Below are positions 25,322 to 35,050 of a stretch of 64,000 bases of DNA, one piece after another. This DNA comes from Streptococcus hyointestinalis (GTDB lineage: Bacteria > Bacillota > Bacilli > Lactobacillales > Streptococcaceae): NCBI RefSeq assembly GCF_900459405.1, contig NZ_UHFN01000007.1, positions 930,001-994,000 of the forward strand. Reading direction: 5' to 3'. How positions within the stretch are numbered: position 1 is the first letter of the stretch; each line of letters begins with the position of its first letter. The notes below the pieces were generated by a model. The model was not told the DNA's origin, made no database searches, and was given only the letters and a program-made list of their open reading frames with translations. The translations under genes and the position numbers were made by a program.

Positions 25322-25909
25322 ATGGAGACGATAGAAGCATTTTCAGAGCGTTTTAGCGGGAAGGCTAAGACCATTTTGACGCAGATGATACCAGAGTACC
25401 AAGAGCGCTACAGAGATTATGTCCACGAGACAGAGAATCCTGCAACGCAAAGCCGTCGTATCAAGTATCTGACCAAGTGCTTTTTGCGCTTGCTGGAGCA
25501 GCCTTACTTTTACATCCAGCCTTTAGCAAAGAAGCGAGCACAGGAAGCTACTTGCTGGCAATATCCTACAAACTATCCTCTGTGTGATGAGGAGGAGCTT
25601 GCTCGTCTGCTCAGCACAATAGATGAACAGACTTTTGAGGTCATCTATAATGGTGCCTTTGTCGGTCTGTGTCATTTTGATGTGACTTGCGATGAGCTTG
25701 TATTGCGCTTTGCACTGCGTCCAGACAGACTAGGACAGGGTCTCGGTGAAGGATTTTACCAAGCTATTGAAAGCTATGCGAAAGAGCATTATGAGACCAA
25801 GAGACTTTGCATTTTGACGAGCGCTAGCCTTTTACAGACCTTTATGGAAAAGCGGGGTTATCAGAAAGATAGTGATAATCCTAAACTGATGAAAACGCTA
25901 AGAGATTAA
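25322..25909 (+). CDS. GNAT-fold acetyltransferase-like protein
   Basis: 195 residues. The C-terminal half carries the acetyl-CoA motif A pattern, LRPDRLGQGLGEGFYQAIESY (Q/RxxGxG), then a beta strand KRLCILTS and a closing MEKRGYQK, typical of GNAT enzymes. The N-terminal 100 residues are helical and unassigned. SD AGAAAGG precedes the ATG. Substrate unknown. Confidence 0.7.
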   Translation: METIEAFSERFSGKAKTILTQMIPEYQERYRDYVHETENPATQSRRIKYLTKCFLRLLEQPYFYIQPLAKKRAQEATCWQYPTNYPLCDEEELARLLSTIDEQTFEVIYNGAFVGLCHFDVTCDELVLRFALRPDRLGQGLGEGFYQAIESYAKEHYETKRLCILTSASLLQTFMEKRGYQKDSDNPKLMKTLRD

Positions 25910-25934
25910 AAGTCTCCCTTTTTATCCTTGAAAA

Positions 25935-25943
25935 TGTTACAAT
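25935..25943 (+). promoter_or_regulatory. Extended -10 promoter of hemW, apparently leaderless
   Basis: TGT-TACAAT with the -10 ending six bases before the ATG at 25950, and no Shine-Dalgarno. Transcription should begin at or beside the start codon. Confidence 0.6.
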
Positions 25944-25949
25944 AGTTTT

Positions 25950-27080
25950 ATGTCTAAACAACCAACATCCGCTTATGTGCATATCCCTTTTTGCACACAA
26001 ATTTGTTATTATTGTGATTTTTCAAAAGTTTTCATCAAAAATCAGCCTGTCGATGACTATTTGCGTGCGCTTATCGCTGAATGGGACAGCTATGGTATTA
26101 AAACACTAAAGACCCTCTATATCGGTGGTGGGACGCCAACCGCTATCAGCGCCAAGCAACTGGCTTATCTCTTGGACAATTTGACCAAAAACCTAGATTT
26201 AGAGAGCTTAGAGGAGTTCACCATCGAGGCAAATCCCGGAGACTTGACGGCGGATAAAATCGCTGTACTCAAAAACTCAGCTGTCAACCGAGTGTCGCTC
26301 GGTGTGCAAACCTTTAACGATCGTCATCTCAAGAAAATCGGGCGCAGCCACAATGAAGCGCAGATCTATGAAAGTATCGACGCTCTCAAACAAGCAGGTT
26401 TTGACAATATCTCGATTGACTTGATTTATGCGCTTCCAGGGCAGACCATAGAGGATGTGCGTGACAATGTCCAAAAAGCGCTAGCACTTGATATTCCGCA
26501 CCTGAGTCTCTATAGTCTCATCCTCGAACATCACACGGTTTTCATGAACCGCATGCGACGAGGTAAGCTGAATCTGCCGACCGAGGACTTGGAAGCAGAG
26601 ATGTTTGAGTATATCATCGACCAGCTGGAGCAAAATGGCTTTGAGCACTATGAGATTTCAAACTTCACAAAGCCTGGCTTTGAGAGCCGTCACAATCTCA
26701 TGTACTGGGACAATGCCGAGTATTACGGTGTGGGAGCAGGCGCTTCAGGTTATCTAGATGGCGTGCGCTATCGCAACCGAGGACCTATCCAGCACTATCT
26801 AAAAGGCGTCGTTAACGGCAATGCTAGACTGTCTGAGGAGGTCTTGACCTTAGATGAGAAGATGGAAGAAGAGCTCTTTTTGGGACTGAGAAAAAAAACA
26901 GGTGTCTCAACCACACGCTTTGAGGAGAAGTTTGGGCTGTCCTTTTGGACACGCTATGGTCAAGTCGTTAGAGACTTAGAGCGTGATGGGCTTCTTATTG
27001 TGGAGAAGGACAATGTGCGCATGACGAAAAAGGGGTTGTTTTTAGGGGATACCGTTGCAGAAAAATTTATTTTGGAGTGA
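25950..27080 (+). CDS. hemW: HemW-like radical SAM protein
   Basis: 376 residues beginning MSKQPTSAYVHIPFCTQICYYCDFSK, the CX3CX2C cluster motif of the HemN/HemW family. GGGTPTAI, EANPGDLT and GVQTFND follow as in HemW, and the C-terminal HemW domain is complete. HemW proteins load heme rather than oxidise coproporphyrinogen; streptococci lack heme synthesis, which supports the chaperone reading. It leads a tight cluster with a thioesterase (4-base gap) and a HAD phosphatase. Confidence 0.88.
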   Translation: MSKQPTSAYVHIPFCTQICYYCDFSKVFIKNQPVDDYLRALIAEWDSYGIKTLKTLYIGGGTPTAISAKQLAYLLDNLTKNLDLESLEEFTIEANPGDLTADKIAVLKNSAVNRVSLGVQTFNDRHLKKIGRSHNEAQIYESIDALKQAGFDNISIDLIYALPGQTIEDVRDNVQKALALDIPHLSLYSLILEHHTVFMNRMRRGKLNLPTEDLEAEMFEYIIDQLEQNGFEHYEISNFTKPGFESRHNLMYWDNAEYYGVGAGASGYLDGVRYRNRGPIQHYLKGVVNGNARLSEEVLTLDEKMEEELFLGLRKKTGVSTTRFEEKFGLSFWTRYGQVVRDLERDGLLIVEKDNVRMTKKGLFLGDTVAEKFILE

Positions 27081-27083
27081 ACT

Positions 27084-27815
27084 ATGGGCTTATTATACAG
27101 TGAACCGTACCAAGTACCTTTTTATGAGACAGATGTCAATCATAATATGAAATTGCCACAGCTCTTGTCACTGGCTTTGCAGGTGTCTGGCAGGCACTCG
27201 CTAAAGCTTGGTGTCAGTGATGAGGCGATTTTTGAGCAGTATGGCTTGGTCTGGGTGATTACCGACTATCACTTGGATATCATCCGTCTGCCACGCTATG
27301 CGGAGAAGATTCGCATTGAGACCGAGGCTATTTCTTACAATCGTCTCTTTTGCTACCGTAATTTCTACATCTACGGCGAGGATGGCGACAAGATTATGAC
27401 CATTTTTTCTGTCTTTGTTCTCATGGATTTTGAGACGAGAAAGGTACATCCTGTTGTTGAGGATATTGTCAGCGTCTACGAAAGCGAGAAAATCAAAAAA
27501 GCCATCCGTGGACCACGCTACAAGGCGTTGGAAAACGCCAGCGACACGCTGTATCATGTGCGTTATTTTGACCTTGATATGAACGGTCATGTCAATAACA
27601 GCAAGTATCTGGAGTGGATGTTTGAGGTCGTTGACTTTGACTTTCTAAAGGGGCATGTGCCAAAGACCATTGACCTCAAGTATGTCAAGGAAATCCACTA
27701 TGGCAGCGACATTGTCTCAAGAGTTGAGACTTTTGATAAGACAACCAAGCATGAAATCACAGCCGATGGTGCGGTGCATGCGCAAGCCATTATCGAATGG
27801 CAAGAAAAAGAGTAA
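27084..27815 (+). CDS. Acyl-ACP thioesterase family protein
   Basis: 243 residues with two hotdog repeats: YQVPFYETDVNHNMKLPQLL at the start and VRYFDLDMNGHVNNSKYLEW at about 160, the latter containing the catalytic N-x-H-x-N-N pattern of FatA-type thioesterases. It would release free fatty acid from acyl-ACP. GGAGTGA precedes the ATG, 4 bases after hemW. Confidence 0.88.
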   Translation: MGLLYSEPYQVPFYETDVNHNMKLPQLLSLALQVSGRHSLKLGVSDEAIFEQYGLVWVITDYHLDIIRLPRYAEKIRIETEAISYNRLFCYRNFYIYGEDGDKIMTIFSVFVLMDFETRKVHPVVEDIVSVYESEKIKKAIRGPRYKALENASDTLYHVRYFDLDMNGHVNNSKYLEWMFEVVDFDFLKGHVPKTIDLKYVKEIHYGSDIVSRVETFDKTTKHEITADGAVHAQAIIEWQEKE

Positions 27816-27824
27816 GGAGTGACT

Positions 27825-28598
27825 ATGACATATCAGGGTTATTTGATTGATTTGGATGGGACGATTTATAAGGGCAGTGAGCGCATTCCTGCTGGGGAGC
27901 GCTTCATTGAGCGCTTGCAGGAGCGTAAGATTCCCTATATGCTAGTGACCAATAACACGACACGCACGCCAGAGATGATACAAAATATGCTGTCAAGTCA
28001 GTTTCATGTCGACACGCCGCTTGAGACCATCTACACAGCAACCATGGCGACTGTGGACTATATGAACGATATGAACCGTGGCAAGACCGCCTATGTCATC
28101 GGTGCCGAAGGGTTAAAGTCAGCTATCTCTGCAGCTGGCTATGAGGAGGACACGGAAAATCCTGCCTATGTCGTGGTTGGTCTGGACTGGGAGGTCACTT
28201 ATGACAAGCTAGCCACAGCGACCCTTGCTATCCAAAAAGGTGCAGTCTTTATCGGAACCAACCCAGATCTTAACATCCCGACAGAGCGTGGGCTTATGCC
28301 AGGTGCAGGCAGTCTTTTGGCGCTCCTTGAAGCAGCCACTCGAGTCAAGCCTATCATCATTGGAAAACCAGAAGCCGTCATCATGAATAAAGCCCTTGAA
28401 CACCTCGGTGTTGAGCGCTCTAAAGCAATCATGGTGGGTGATAACTACATGACCGATATCACAGCAGGTATCAAAAATGACATTGCTACCCTTTTGGTGC
28501 TAACTGGATTTACAACCAAGAAAGAGCTACCAACGCTTCCTATCAAGCCGGACTTTGTCCTAGATAGCCTAGATGAGTGGAATTTTGATGAAAGATAA
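27825..28598 (+). CDS. HAD-superfamily phosphatase, NagD/TIGR01457 type
   Basis: 257 residues, with motif [14 protein letters not shown], motif [12 protein letters not shown], the K of motif III in [10 protein letters not shown] and motif [12 protein letters not shown]. This is the NagD-like HAD IIA branch. The ATG at 27825 is preferred because AAGGAG lies 6 bases upstream. Its last codons overlap the next gene. Confidence 0.88.
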   Translation: MTYQGYLIDLDGTIYKGSERIPAGERFIERLQERKIPYMLVTNNTTRTPEMIQNMLSSQFHVDTPLETIYTATMATVDYMNDMNRGKTAYVIGAEGLKSAISAAGYEEDTENPAYVVVGLDWEVTYDKLATATLAIQKGAVFIGTNPDLNIPTERGLMPGAGSLLALLEAATRVKPIIIGKPEAVIMNKALEHLGVERSKAIMVGDNYMTDITAGIKNDIATLLVLTGFTTKKELPTLPIKPDFVLDSLDEWNFDER

Positions 28599-29232
28599 GT
28601 GGCTTTTTCCCTTTAGTGTGCTTTGGCTGGTGGCGCTCTGTGTGGTGGTGACCATCTACGCTGCTTGGCTTGCCTACCCTTTTGAGATAGACTTTTTGCG
28701 CCTGACTGATGTCGTAGAGCTCAGTAAAGCGGACATCCGGCACAATTTCAACCAGCTCATGACCTATCTGACCAACCCATTTGCAGGAAAACTCGCTATG
28801 GATGACTTTCCCTCGTCTGCTATGGGACTCAAGCACTTTTTAGATGTCAAGCGCCTCTTTCACCTAGCGCAAGGGGTAGCCCTATTTTTTAGCCCTCTTG
28901 CTCTGGTCTTTTTCTACCGTCAGCTAAAGCAAAAGAGCCTGTTCCTCTATCAGAGAACTTTTGTGGTCTTGGCAATTTTGCCTTTGCTCTTTTTGCTAAT
29001 GGCGGTGCTGGTGGGCTTTGATAGCTTTTTCACTTATTTTCATCAGTTGCTCTTTCCAGGAGATACAAGCTGGGTTTTTGATCCACTAGTCGACCCTGTC
29101 ATCTACATCCTGCCTGAGGACTTGTTTTTACACTGCTTTGTGCTCTTTTTCCTCCTCTATGAGCTGGTCTTTTGGGGGCTTGTAATAACGGCATACTATC
29201 AGCTCAAGAGAAGGTTGGAAACAGCAATATAG
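28588..29232 (+). CDS. TIGR01906-type integral membrane protein
   Basis: 214 residues from the ATG at 28588 ([13 protein letters not shown]), with four to five hydrophobic segments and a short conserved block near residues 50-65 ([17 protein letters not shown]). This matches a lactic-acid-bacterial membrane family of unknown function that usually follows the NagD-like gene. It overlaps the preceding stop by 11 bases. An alternative start at 28573 would add five residues. Confidence 0.8.
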   Translation: MKDKWLFPFSVLWLVALCVVVTIYAAWLAYPFEIDFLRLTDVVELSKADIRHNFNQLMTYLTNPFAGKLAMDDFPSSAMGLKHFLDVKRLFHLAQGVALFFSPLALVFFYRQLKQKSLFLYQRTFVVLAILPLLFLLMAVLVGFDSFFTYFHQLLFPGDTSWVFDPLVDPVIYILPEDLFLHCFVLFFLLYELVFWGLVITAYYQLKRRLETAI

Positions 29233-29268
29233 AAAACGCTTGCAAAACCCGCTCTTATCTGCTATACT
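29231..29268 (+). promoter_or_regulatory. Promoter with cre-like site for the 54-residue membrane peptide
   Basis: TTGCAA (29240-29245), 17-bp spacer, TATACT (29263-29268). AGAAAACGCTTGCA (29231-29244) matches the CcpA cre consensus TGNAANCGNWNNCW except at its first base and overlaps the -35, a position that would give catabolite repression. Confidence 0.6.
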
Positions 29269-29327
29269 AAGGATGTAGAAGATTGGTTTGACGTTAATCG
29301 TCCTTTTGTACAAAAGGAGGTGCCGTT

Positions 29328-29492
29328 ATGATGCTATATCTGATGTTGAGCCTTTTGGCTTTTGCTTCTCTTGCTATTTTGCTCATTCCAGAGCTTATGG
29401 ATTTGGTTGAGGAGATGCAGGCGTTTAAGAAGGCTGGATTCCCTTTTCATGACCAATTGTTAGAGATGATGGGCTTTACCCTTCGTCATTAA
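29328..29492 (+). CDS. 54-residue single-span membrane peptide
   Basis: Starts MMLYLMLSLLAFASLAILLI (one membrane span), then an amphipathic, acidic-then-basic tail with PFHDQLLEMMGF. AAAAGGAGG lies 7 bases before the ATG, an excellent site. It has its own promoter and terminator, so it is a deliberate gene and not a chance ORF. No family recognised; it could be a small regulatory membrane protein. Confidence 0.7.
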   Translation: MMLYLMLSLLAFASLAILLIPELMDLVEEMQAFKKAGFPFHDQLLEMMGFTLRH

Positions 29493-29498
29493 GGTAGG

Positions 29499-29535
29499 AT
29501 AGCTGTAGCTCGTTTGTCGAGTTGCAGCTATTTTT
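29499..29535 (+). terminator. Terminator after the 54-residue peptide gene
   Basis: ATAGCTGTAGCTCG and TCGAGTTGCAGCTAT form a long, nearly perfect stem, followed by a T run. Confidence 0.85.
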
Positions 29536-29634
29536 AGTGTAATCTTATGAAAATGAATGTTATGATTTTCAATTTTTTACATTTTTCAAAGGATATGATA
29601 AAATAAGGTAACTAAAAAAAGAGGAGTGACGACT

Positions 29635-30051
29635 TTGGAACAAACGTTTTTTATCATCAAACCTGACGGTGTGAAAAGAGGGCTGGTTGGAGAGATTTTG
29701 ACACGCATTGAGCGTCGTACCTTTACCATTGATCATTTAGAGGTGCGCATGGCGAGCGAGGAGCTTTTGCGTAAGCACTATGAGGACTTGGTTGACCGTC
29801 CCTTCTTCCCGCAGATTGTCGACTATATGACCAGCGGTCCTGTGGTGATTGGCGTTATTTCAGGAAATGATGTCATCCAAACATGGCGCACGATGATGGG
29901 CGCAACCAACCCTAAGGACGCTGTTTTAGGCAGTATCCGTGGGGACTTTGCCCAAGCACCAGCAGATGGTGGCGCTACCTTTAACGTGGTTCACGGCTCA
30001 GACTCAAAAGAATCCGCAGAGCGTGAGATTGCCCTCTGGATTGGAAAATAA
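29635..30051 (+). CDS. ndk: Nucleoside-diphosphate kinase
   Basis: Balances nucleoside triphosphates through a phospho-His intermediate. 138 residues beginning [20 protein letters not shown], with the active-site His in NVVHGSDS near residue 118 and RGDFAQ before it. I take the TTG at 29635 as start, 8 bases after GAGGAG; a GTG at 29626 directly abuts the SD and is too close. Confidence 0.93.
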   Translation: MEQTFFIIKPDGVKRGLVGEILTRIERRTFTIDHLEVRMASEELLRKHYEDLVDRPFFPQIVDYMTSGPVVIGVISGNDVIQTWRTMMGATNPKDAVLGSIRGDFAQAPADGGATFNVVHGSDSKESAEREIALWIGK

Positions 30052-30055
30052 GGAG

Positions 30056-30115
30056 AAAAGTCTAGCAAGGCTAGGCTTTTTTTGCTGAGAGACAAAGAAG
30101 TGGCTTTGTCTCTTT
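30056..30115 (+). terminator. Double terminator after ndk
   Basis: First hairpin AAAAGTCTAGC/GCTAGGCTTTT with seven T residues (to 30083). Second hairpin AGAGACAAAG (30088-30097) with CTTTGTCTCT (30104-30113) and a T-rich tail. Confidence 0.8.
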
Positions 30116-30132
30116 CTGTCTGTGGAGCTTTT

Positions 30133-30141
30133 TGGTATAAT
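30133..30141 (+). promoter_or_regulatory. Extended -10 promoter of lepA
   Basis: TGG-TATAAT at 30133-30141 with no clear -35; leader of about 28 bases with AGGAAG before the ATG. Confidence 0.6.
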
Positions 30142-30175
30142 AGTAAGTAAGACTAGATTAGTATAGGAAGATGAC

Positions 30176-31999
30176 ATGAATATTGAAGAACTGAAACAAC
30201 GACAGGAAAAAATCCGCAATTTCTCGATTATTGCCCATATTGACCACGGGAAGTCGACGCTAGCTGACCGTATCTTGGAGGCGACAGAGACGGTGTCTAG
30301 CCGTGAAATGCAGGCGCAGCTCCTTGACAGCATGGACTTGGAGCGTGAGCGTGGGATTACTATTAAGCTAAACGCCATTGAGCTCAATTACACGGCAAAA
30401 GACGGCGAGACCTATATTTTCCACTTGATTGACACACCGGGGCACGTGGACTTTACCTATGAGGTGTCTCGTTCGCTGGCTGCCTGCGAGGGAGCGATTT
30501 TGGTCGTCGACGCAGCGCAAGGGATTGAAGCGCAGACACTGGCTAACGTCTATCTAGCGCTAGATAATGACCTTGAAATCCTGCCGGTCATCAATAAAAT
30601 CGACCTGCCCGCAGCTGACCCAGAGCGTGTGCGCACCGAGATTGAGGACGTGATTGGGCTGGACGCTTCAGAGGCAGTGCTGGCTTCAGCCAAGGCTGGT
30701 ATTGGGATTGAGGAGATTTTGGAGCAAATCGTGGAGAAAGTTCCAGCACCTGCTGGTGACTTGGAAGCACCGCTTCAAGCCCTCATCTTTGACTCGGTTT
30801 ATGACGCTTACCGTGGGGTTATTTTGCAGGTGCGCATTGTCAACGGCATGGTCAAGCCTGGAGATACCATTCAGCTCATGAGCAATGGCAAGACCTTTGA
30901 CGTGACCGAGGTCGGTATTTTCACACCAAAGACAGTTGGACGTGAGTTCCTTGCGACAGGGGATGTTGGCTACATTGCGGCTTCTATCAAGACGGTGGCG
31001 GACACCCGTGTCGGTGATACCGTGACTCTGGCAAATAATCCAGCAGCAGAGCCACTGCACGGCTATAAGCAGATGAACCCAATGGTCTTTGCAGGGCTTT
31101 ATCCAATCGAGTCCAACAAATACAACGACCTGCGTGAAGCACTTGAGAAGTTGCAACTCAATGACGCCAGTCTCCAGTTTGAGCCAGAGACATCGCAGGC
31201 TTTGGGCTTTGGTTTTCGCTGTGGTTTCTTGGGGCTTCTTCACATGGATGTCATCCAAGAGCGCTTGGAGCGTGAGTTCAACATTGACCTCATCATGACA
31301 GCGCCGTCCGTAGTTTACCACGTGACAACAACAGACGGTGAAATGCTTGAAGTATCTAACCCGAGCGAATTTCCAGACCCGACACGTGTCGACTACATCG
31401 AGGAACCTTATGTCAAGGCACAAATTATGGTCCCACAGGAGTTTGTTGGAGCAGTTATGGAGCTTTGCCAGCGTAAGCGTGGCGACTTTGTGACCATGGA
31501 TTATATTGACGACAATCGTGTCAATGTCATCTACCAAATCCCGCTGGCTGAGATTGTTTTTGACTTCTTTGATAAGCTCAAAAGTTCCACTCGTGGCTAC
31601 GCTAGCTTTGACTACGAGATTTCAGAGTATCGTAAGTCACAGCTGGTTAAGATGGATATTCTCCTCAATGGTGACAAGGTGGATGCCCTCAGCTTTATTG
31701 TGCACAAAGAATTTGCCTACGAGCGTGGGAAACTCATCGTTGAGAAGCTCAAGAAAATCATCCCTCGTCAGCAGTTTGAAGTGCCTATCCAAGCCGCTAT
31801 CGGTCAAAAAATCGTGGCGCGTACAGACATCAAAGCCCTGCGTAAGAACGTCCTTGCCAAGTGTTATGGTGGTGACGTCTCTCGTAAGCGTAAGCTCCTC
31901 GAAAAGCAAAAAGCAGGTAAAAAACGCATGAAAGCTATCGGCTCTGTCGAAGTCCCACAAGAAGCCTTCCTTAGCGTCCTTTCTATGGATGAAGAATAA
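30176..31999 (+). CDS. lepA: Elongation factor 4 (LepA)
   Basis: Ribosome-associated translational GTPase. 607 residues, full length, with G1 AHIDHGKST (about 20), RGITIK (G2), DTPGHVDF (G3) and NKIDLP (G4), and the LepA-specific C-terminal domain ending [20 protein letters not shown]. Single gene between terminators. Confidence 0.96.
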   Translation: MNIEELKQRQEKIRNFSIIAHIDHGKSTLADRILEATETVSSREMQAQLLDSMDLERERGITIKLNAIELNYTAKDGETYIFHLIDTPGHVDFTYEVSRSLAACEGAILVVDAAQGIEAQTLANVYLALDNDLEILPVINKIDLPAADPERVRTEIEDVIGLDASEAVLASAKAGIGIEEILEQIVEKVPAPAGDLEAPLQALIFDSVYDAYRGVILQVRIVNGMVKPGDTIQLMSNGKTFDVTEVGIFTPKTVGREFLATGDVGYIAASIKTVADTRVGDTVTLANNPAAEPLHGYKQMNPMVFAGLYPIESNKYNDLREALEKLQLNDASLQFEPETSQALGFGFRCGFLGLLHMDVIQERLEREFNIDLIMTAPSVVYHVTTTDGEMLEVSNPSEFPDPTRVDYIEEPYVKAQIMVPQEFVGAVMELCQRKRGDFVTMDYIDDNRVNVIYQIPLAEIVFDFFDKLKSSTRGYASFDYEISEYRKSQLVKMDILLNGDKVDALSFIVHKEFAYERGKLIVEKLKKIIPRQQFEVPIQAAIGQKIVARTDIKALRKNVLAKCYGGDVSRKRKLLEKQKAGKKRMKAIGSVEVPQEAFLSVLSMDEE

Positions 32000-32014
32000 A
32001 CGGAATAAACACGT

Positions 32015-32042
32015 AAAACCTTGAAGTGATTTCAAGGTTTTT
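32015..32042 (+). terminator. Terminator after lepA
   Basis: AAAACCTTGAA and TTCAAGGTTTT form a stem around GTGAT, then more T residues. Confidence 0.85.
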
Positions 32043-32058
32043 ATTTTTATGATAAGGT

Positions 32059-32073
32059 AGACGTTATACGTCC
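32059..32073. promoter_or_regulatory. Operator-like site upstream of the AAA ATPase gene
   Basis: AGACGTTATACGTCC, a near-palindrome (GACGT/ACGTC arms). A copy with three differences lies in reverse at 35036-35050, upstream of the DUF262 operon, and both are followed on the + strand by a TGTTAT ... AGAC segment. Likely target of the WYL regulator encoded between them. Confidence 0.5.
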
Positions 32074-32121
32074 ACTATATGTTATAGACTAATCTTGTAG
32101 AAAACAAGAGAGGTGACACAA

Positions 32122-33978
32122 ATGAACTATTATCATATCAAGCTAGATACAACTGGCGAAAAAAGGAAAATAGTAGATGAGGGTGCTGTTTCTGATCAAG
32201 ATTTCCTTTATTTTCAGACTAGTGAGGAGGACATTTACTTGGTATCCTCTAATGAGTGTAGTCAAAAGGACATCACAGAAAAGCTAAACAGTTTTGATTT
32301 TAGGCTAGAGCGTTATACTGCAATTTCTGAAAAGGACTTTGTAGAAAAGGTCGGAAAGGATAAATTGGGACTTTTTGGTTATTTCCTACTACGGCAGAAA
32401 GAGAAGTCTTGTCAACTCCTTCCAAAGGATGATGTGGTAGCTGAATTGGATCAGATTATCTCGCTAACACAGTTTAAAAGTGAGGTGAGGTATCTACTGG
32501 CAGATATAGCTCGGCAAAAGAAAGCTTCAAGCGTTTCAGACACGCTAGAAAAAGAGCCTATCATTTGGATTTTCAATGGTAAGGAAGGTTCTGGAAGAAA
32601 ATTTGCGATTTCATTTTTGGAGCGTCTATTTGGTTTATCTGCCAAGATTTTAAACTTTAGACGCTATGGCTTTCCTGAGATAGGGGATAAGGAATTTCCT
32701 GTGATTTATGACACTTCAAGTATCGACGCAAAGGATAAAATCGCATTTGCGCAAGTTTTGAAATCAAAAGAGAGTACAAGGTTTGGTATTGTTGTCGCAC
32801 ATTCTAGTGAGGAAGCACATCAATTAAAGCAAGAATTGAGTAACCATTTTTATCAGATAACGATTGTTGATTTCCCAATATATAGCAAAGAGGAATTGTA
32901 CAAAATAGCAGATACCATGTTACAAGAGAGAGCGATTCATATCCGACCAAGAGACCTAAAGGAACTCTTAGAAAATCGTTTCAAGGTCCAAAATGCTAAA
33001 GAAGTCCGTCAGCTAGTGCAAGAACTCTATCACTTTGCAGTGTCTATTGACTATGAATATGATAAACAGAACTTCATCAATCTTATCGGCTTTCAAGAGG
33101 ATAAGCCAAAAATATCGACATCTAAAGAAGCTTATAAAAAGTTAACAGAAATGGTAGGGCTACATGCTGTCAAGGACTTGCTAGCGCAGCAGTTAGCTTA
33201 TGCACGTATCACGGCTCTAAGAAAAGAGAAGGATTTAGCTAGTGATGATAGCAATAATCATCTTGTTTTTTCGGGAAATCCCGGTACAGGCAAGACAGAA
33301 GTGGCACGACTGTATACAGAGATTTTGTTTGAACATCAGCTTATCAAAGACAATAAGCTGGTAGAGGTTGGGCGAGCTGACTTGATAGGAGAATATGTCG
33401 GACAGACCGCACCAAAGATAAGAAAAGTATTTGACGCGGCAAGCGGTGGTGTTCTTTTCATTGATGAAGCCTATAGTTTGACGCCACAAAATGAGCGTGA
33501 TTTTGCTGTTGAGGCGATTCCTGCGCTTATCCAAGAAATGGAAAACAGACGAGATGAGGTGCTAGTGATATTTGCTGGTTATCCTGACTTGATGAGGGAC
33601 TTTGTAAAAGCTAATCCTGGTTTGCAGTCTCGGGTTTCACGAGAGCTTGTTTTTGAAGATTATTCTGCTTGTGAACTGTGTGACATCTTTCAGTTAATGG
33701 TCTCAAAGAGAGACTACACTTGTACACCTGCTTGCAAGGATATTTTATTAGCTCATTTTTCAACGATAGTCCATCAGACAGATTTTGGCAACGGTCGCTA
33801 TGTCCGAAAATTGTTAGAGCTAACTCTTTACCAGCAGGCAAAGAGACTCATGGCAGGAGATATTAGCCGACTAGGTAAGAGAGAGTTAAGAGAGATTAGA
33901 AAATCCGATATTGTCAATGCTATAAAAGAGATAGACTCTAAGAAAGAATCCACGAGAGTCATTGGTTTTGGCAGGTAA
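32122..33978 (+). CDS. CbxX/CfqX-type AAA ATPase with a degenerate first ATPase domain
   Basis: 618 residues. The N-terminal 120 residues are unassigned. A first AAA-like domain has a degenerate P-loop, GKEGSGRK (about 153), lacking the GK[ST] ending. The second (about 335-580) is complete: Walker A SGNPGTGKTE (about 384), the pore-loop-like GEYVGQT, Walker B VLFIDEAYSL (about 444), then an arginine segment SRVSREL. CbxX/CfqX/SpoVK ATPases remodel protein complexes and occur in defence and secretion loci. The ATG at 32122 follows GAGGTGA; a GTG at 32113 overlaps that SD. It opens the WYL/DUF262 island. Confidence 0.8.
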   Translation: MNYYHIKLDTTGEKRKIVDEGAVSDQDFLYFQTSEEDIYLVSSNECSQKDITEKLNSFDFRLERYTAISEKDFVEKVGKDKLGLFGYFLLRQKEKSCQLLPKDDVVAELDQIISLTQFKSEVRYLLADIARQKKASSVSDTLEKEPIIWIFNGKEGSGRKFAISFLERLFGLSAKILNFRRYGFPEIGDKEFPVIYDTSSIDAKDKIAFAQVLKSKESTRFGIVVAHSSEEAHQLKQELSNHFYQITIVDFPIYSKEELYKIADTMLQERAIHIRPRDLKELLENRFKVQNAKEVRQLVQELYHFAVSIDYEYDKQNFINLIGFQEDKPKISTSKEAYKKLTEMVGLHAVKDLLAQQLAYARITALRKEKDLASDDSNNHLVFSGNPGTGKTEVARLYTEILFEHQLIKDNKLVEVGRADLIGEYVGQTAPKIRKVFDAASGGVLFIDEAYSLTPQNERDFAVEAIPALIQEMENRRDEVLVIFAGYPDLMRDFVKANPGLQSRVSRELVFEDYSACELCDIFQLMVSKRDYTCTPACKDILLAHFSTIVHQTDFGNGRYVRKLLELTLYQQAKRLMAGDISRLGKRELREIRKSDIVNAIKEIDSKKESTRVIGFGR

Positions 33979-34025
33979 CAAAGAGGGATGAGCATAGAAA
34001 ATATAGACCTTTGGCTAGCTCACCA

Positions 34026-34055
34026 TTGAAGAGTCCTTGTTTGGGATGATATAAT
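34026..34055 (+). promoter_or_regulatory. Promoter of the WYL regulator gene
   Basis: TTGAAG (34026-34031), 18-bp spacer, TATAAT (34050-34055), about 20 bases before the ATG. Confidence 0.6.
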
Positions 34056-34077
34056 AAAACTGAAATCGAGGTACATT

Positions 34078-35028
34078 ATGAACGGTCAAGAACGATTATT
34101 AAGGATTTTTTTACGCTTGCAGGCGGGCGCTCATTTGTCCAAGTGTCAGTTGGCAGATGAGTTTGAGATTAGTGAGAAAATGATTCAGCGAGATTTTGCA
34201 CTCCTCTCTAGCTTTCTAGAGGAGCAGCCGACGATTGCAGCGGAGCTGGCTTATGATAGCAAGCACCACACACGGTATCTTAAGGGCAAGTCGCTTTTTA
34301 ACAAAAAGGATATTTTGGTTATTGCAAAGATTTTGCTTGAAAATCGTGCCCTAAATGAGGCAGAAAATAAAGGGCTTATTGATAGCCTTTTAGCCTTGCT
34401 TTTTAGGGAAGAGCGTAAGGAAATCGCAAGCATTATCGCTAGCGAGCTGCTCAACTATGCACCGCTGTCGGACAGGCAAGAGCGGATTGACAAGATTTGG
34501 GACTGGTCAGAAGCTATCCGAAAGGAGCAAGTGCTAGAGATTGCCTACAAAACGCCCTATCAAAAAAAGAAAGCGCATACTATCCTTCCAGTGTCGCTCT
34601 TTTATGACAGTCACTACTTTTACACTGTGGTCTATCACTTGAGGCGTGAGTCTTACATGACCTTGCGCCTAGATAGGATAGTGGCGTGGTCTGTTTCTGA
34701 GGTGAAAAAGCCTGTGCTTTCTTATGGGAGGAAATTTCGTGATGGGGATATTCGCAACTTGCGGGTGGATTCCTTTATGGGAAAGGAAGTGACAGTCAGG
34801 GTTCGTTTTCGCTACGACCCCACCATCGTTTTAGATCAATTTCCTACCGCAAAAGTTTTGGAACAAACCGAGGATGAAAGCATTATCGAGTTTGTCAGTC
34901 AAGACACACCTGGTCTAAAACGTTGGCTACTTAGCCAAGCAGATGGACTTACTGTTTTGTCTCCTCAAAGTCTTGTGAGTGAGATGAGGGAGATTTTACA
35001 AAAAATGACAAAAAGCTATGAAGAATAG
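34078..35028 (+). CDS. WYL-domain transcriptional regulator
   Basis: 316 residues: N-terminal winged helix-turn-helix (RLLRIFLRLQAGAHLSKCQL, ADEFEISEKMIQRDFALL), central WYL domain with beta-strand pattern VLEIAYKTPYQKKKAHTILP ... LFYDSHYFYTVVYHLRRESYMTLRLDRI, and a C-terminal WCX-like extension. Relatives such as BrxR and CapW repress phage-defence operons until a nucleotide or nucleic-acid ligand is sensed. Position between the AAA ATPase and the DUF262 pair, with related operator-like sites before both, points to the same job here. Confidence 0.85.
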   Translation: MNGQERLLRIFLRLQAGAHLSKCQLADEFEISEKMIQRDFALLSSFLEEQPTIAAELAYDSKHHTRYLKGKSLFNKKDILVIAKILLENRALNEAENKGLIDSLLALLFREERKEIASIIASELLNYAPLSDRQERIDKIWDWSEAIRKEQVLEIAYKTPYQKKKAHTILPVSLFYDSHYFYTVVYHLRRESYMTLRLDRIVAWSVSEVKKPVLSYGRKFRDGDIRNLRVDSFMGKEVTVRVRFRYDPTIVLDQFPTAKVLEQTEDESIIEFVSQDTPGLKRWLLSQADGLTVLSPQSLVSEMREILQKMTKSYEE

Positions 35029-35035
35029 ATAAGCT

Positions 35036-35050
35036 GGACACATAACGTCC
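35036..35050. promoter_or_regulatory. Operator-like site upstream of the DUF262 operon
   Basis: GGACACATAACGTCC; its reverse complement GGACGTTATGTGTCC matches the site at 32059-32073 in 12 of 15 positions. It begins 8 bases after the WYL gene ends and 54 bases before the first DUF262 start. Confidence 0.5.

Noticed and set aside
30686..31537. 283-codon minus-strand ORF inside lepA
   Set aside because: Fully covered by lepA, which has all GTPase motifs; no ribosome site, no recognisable domain.
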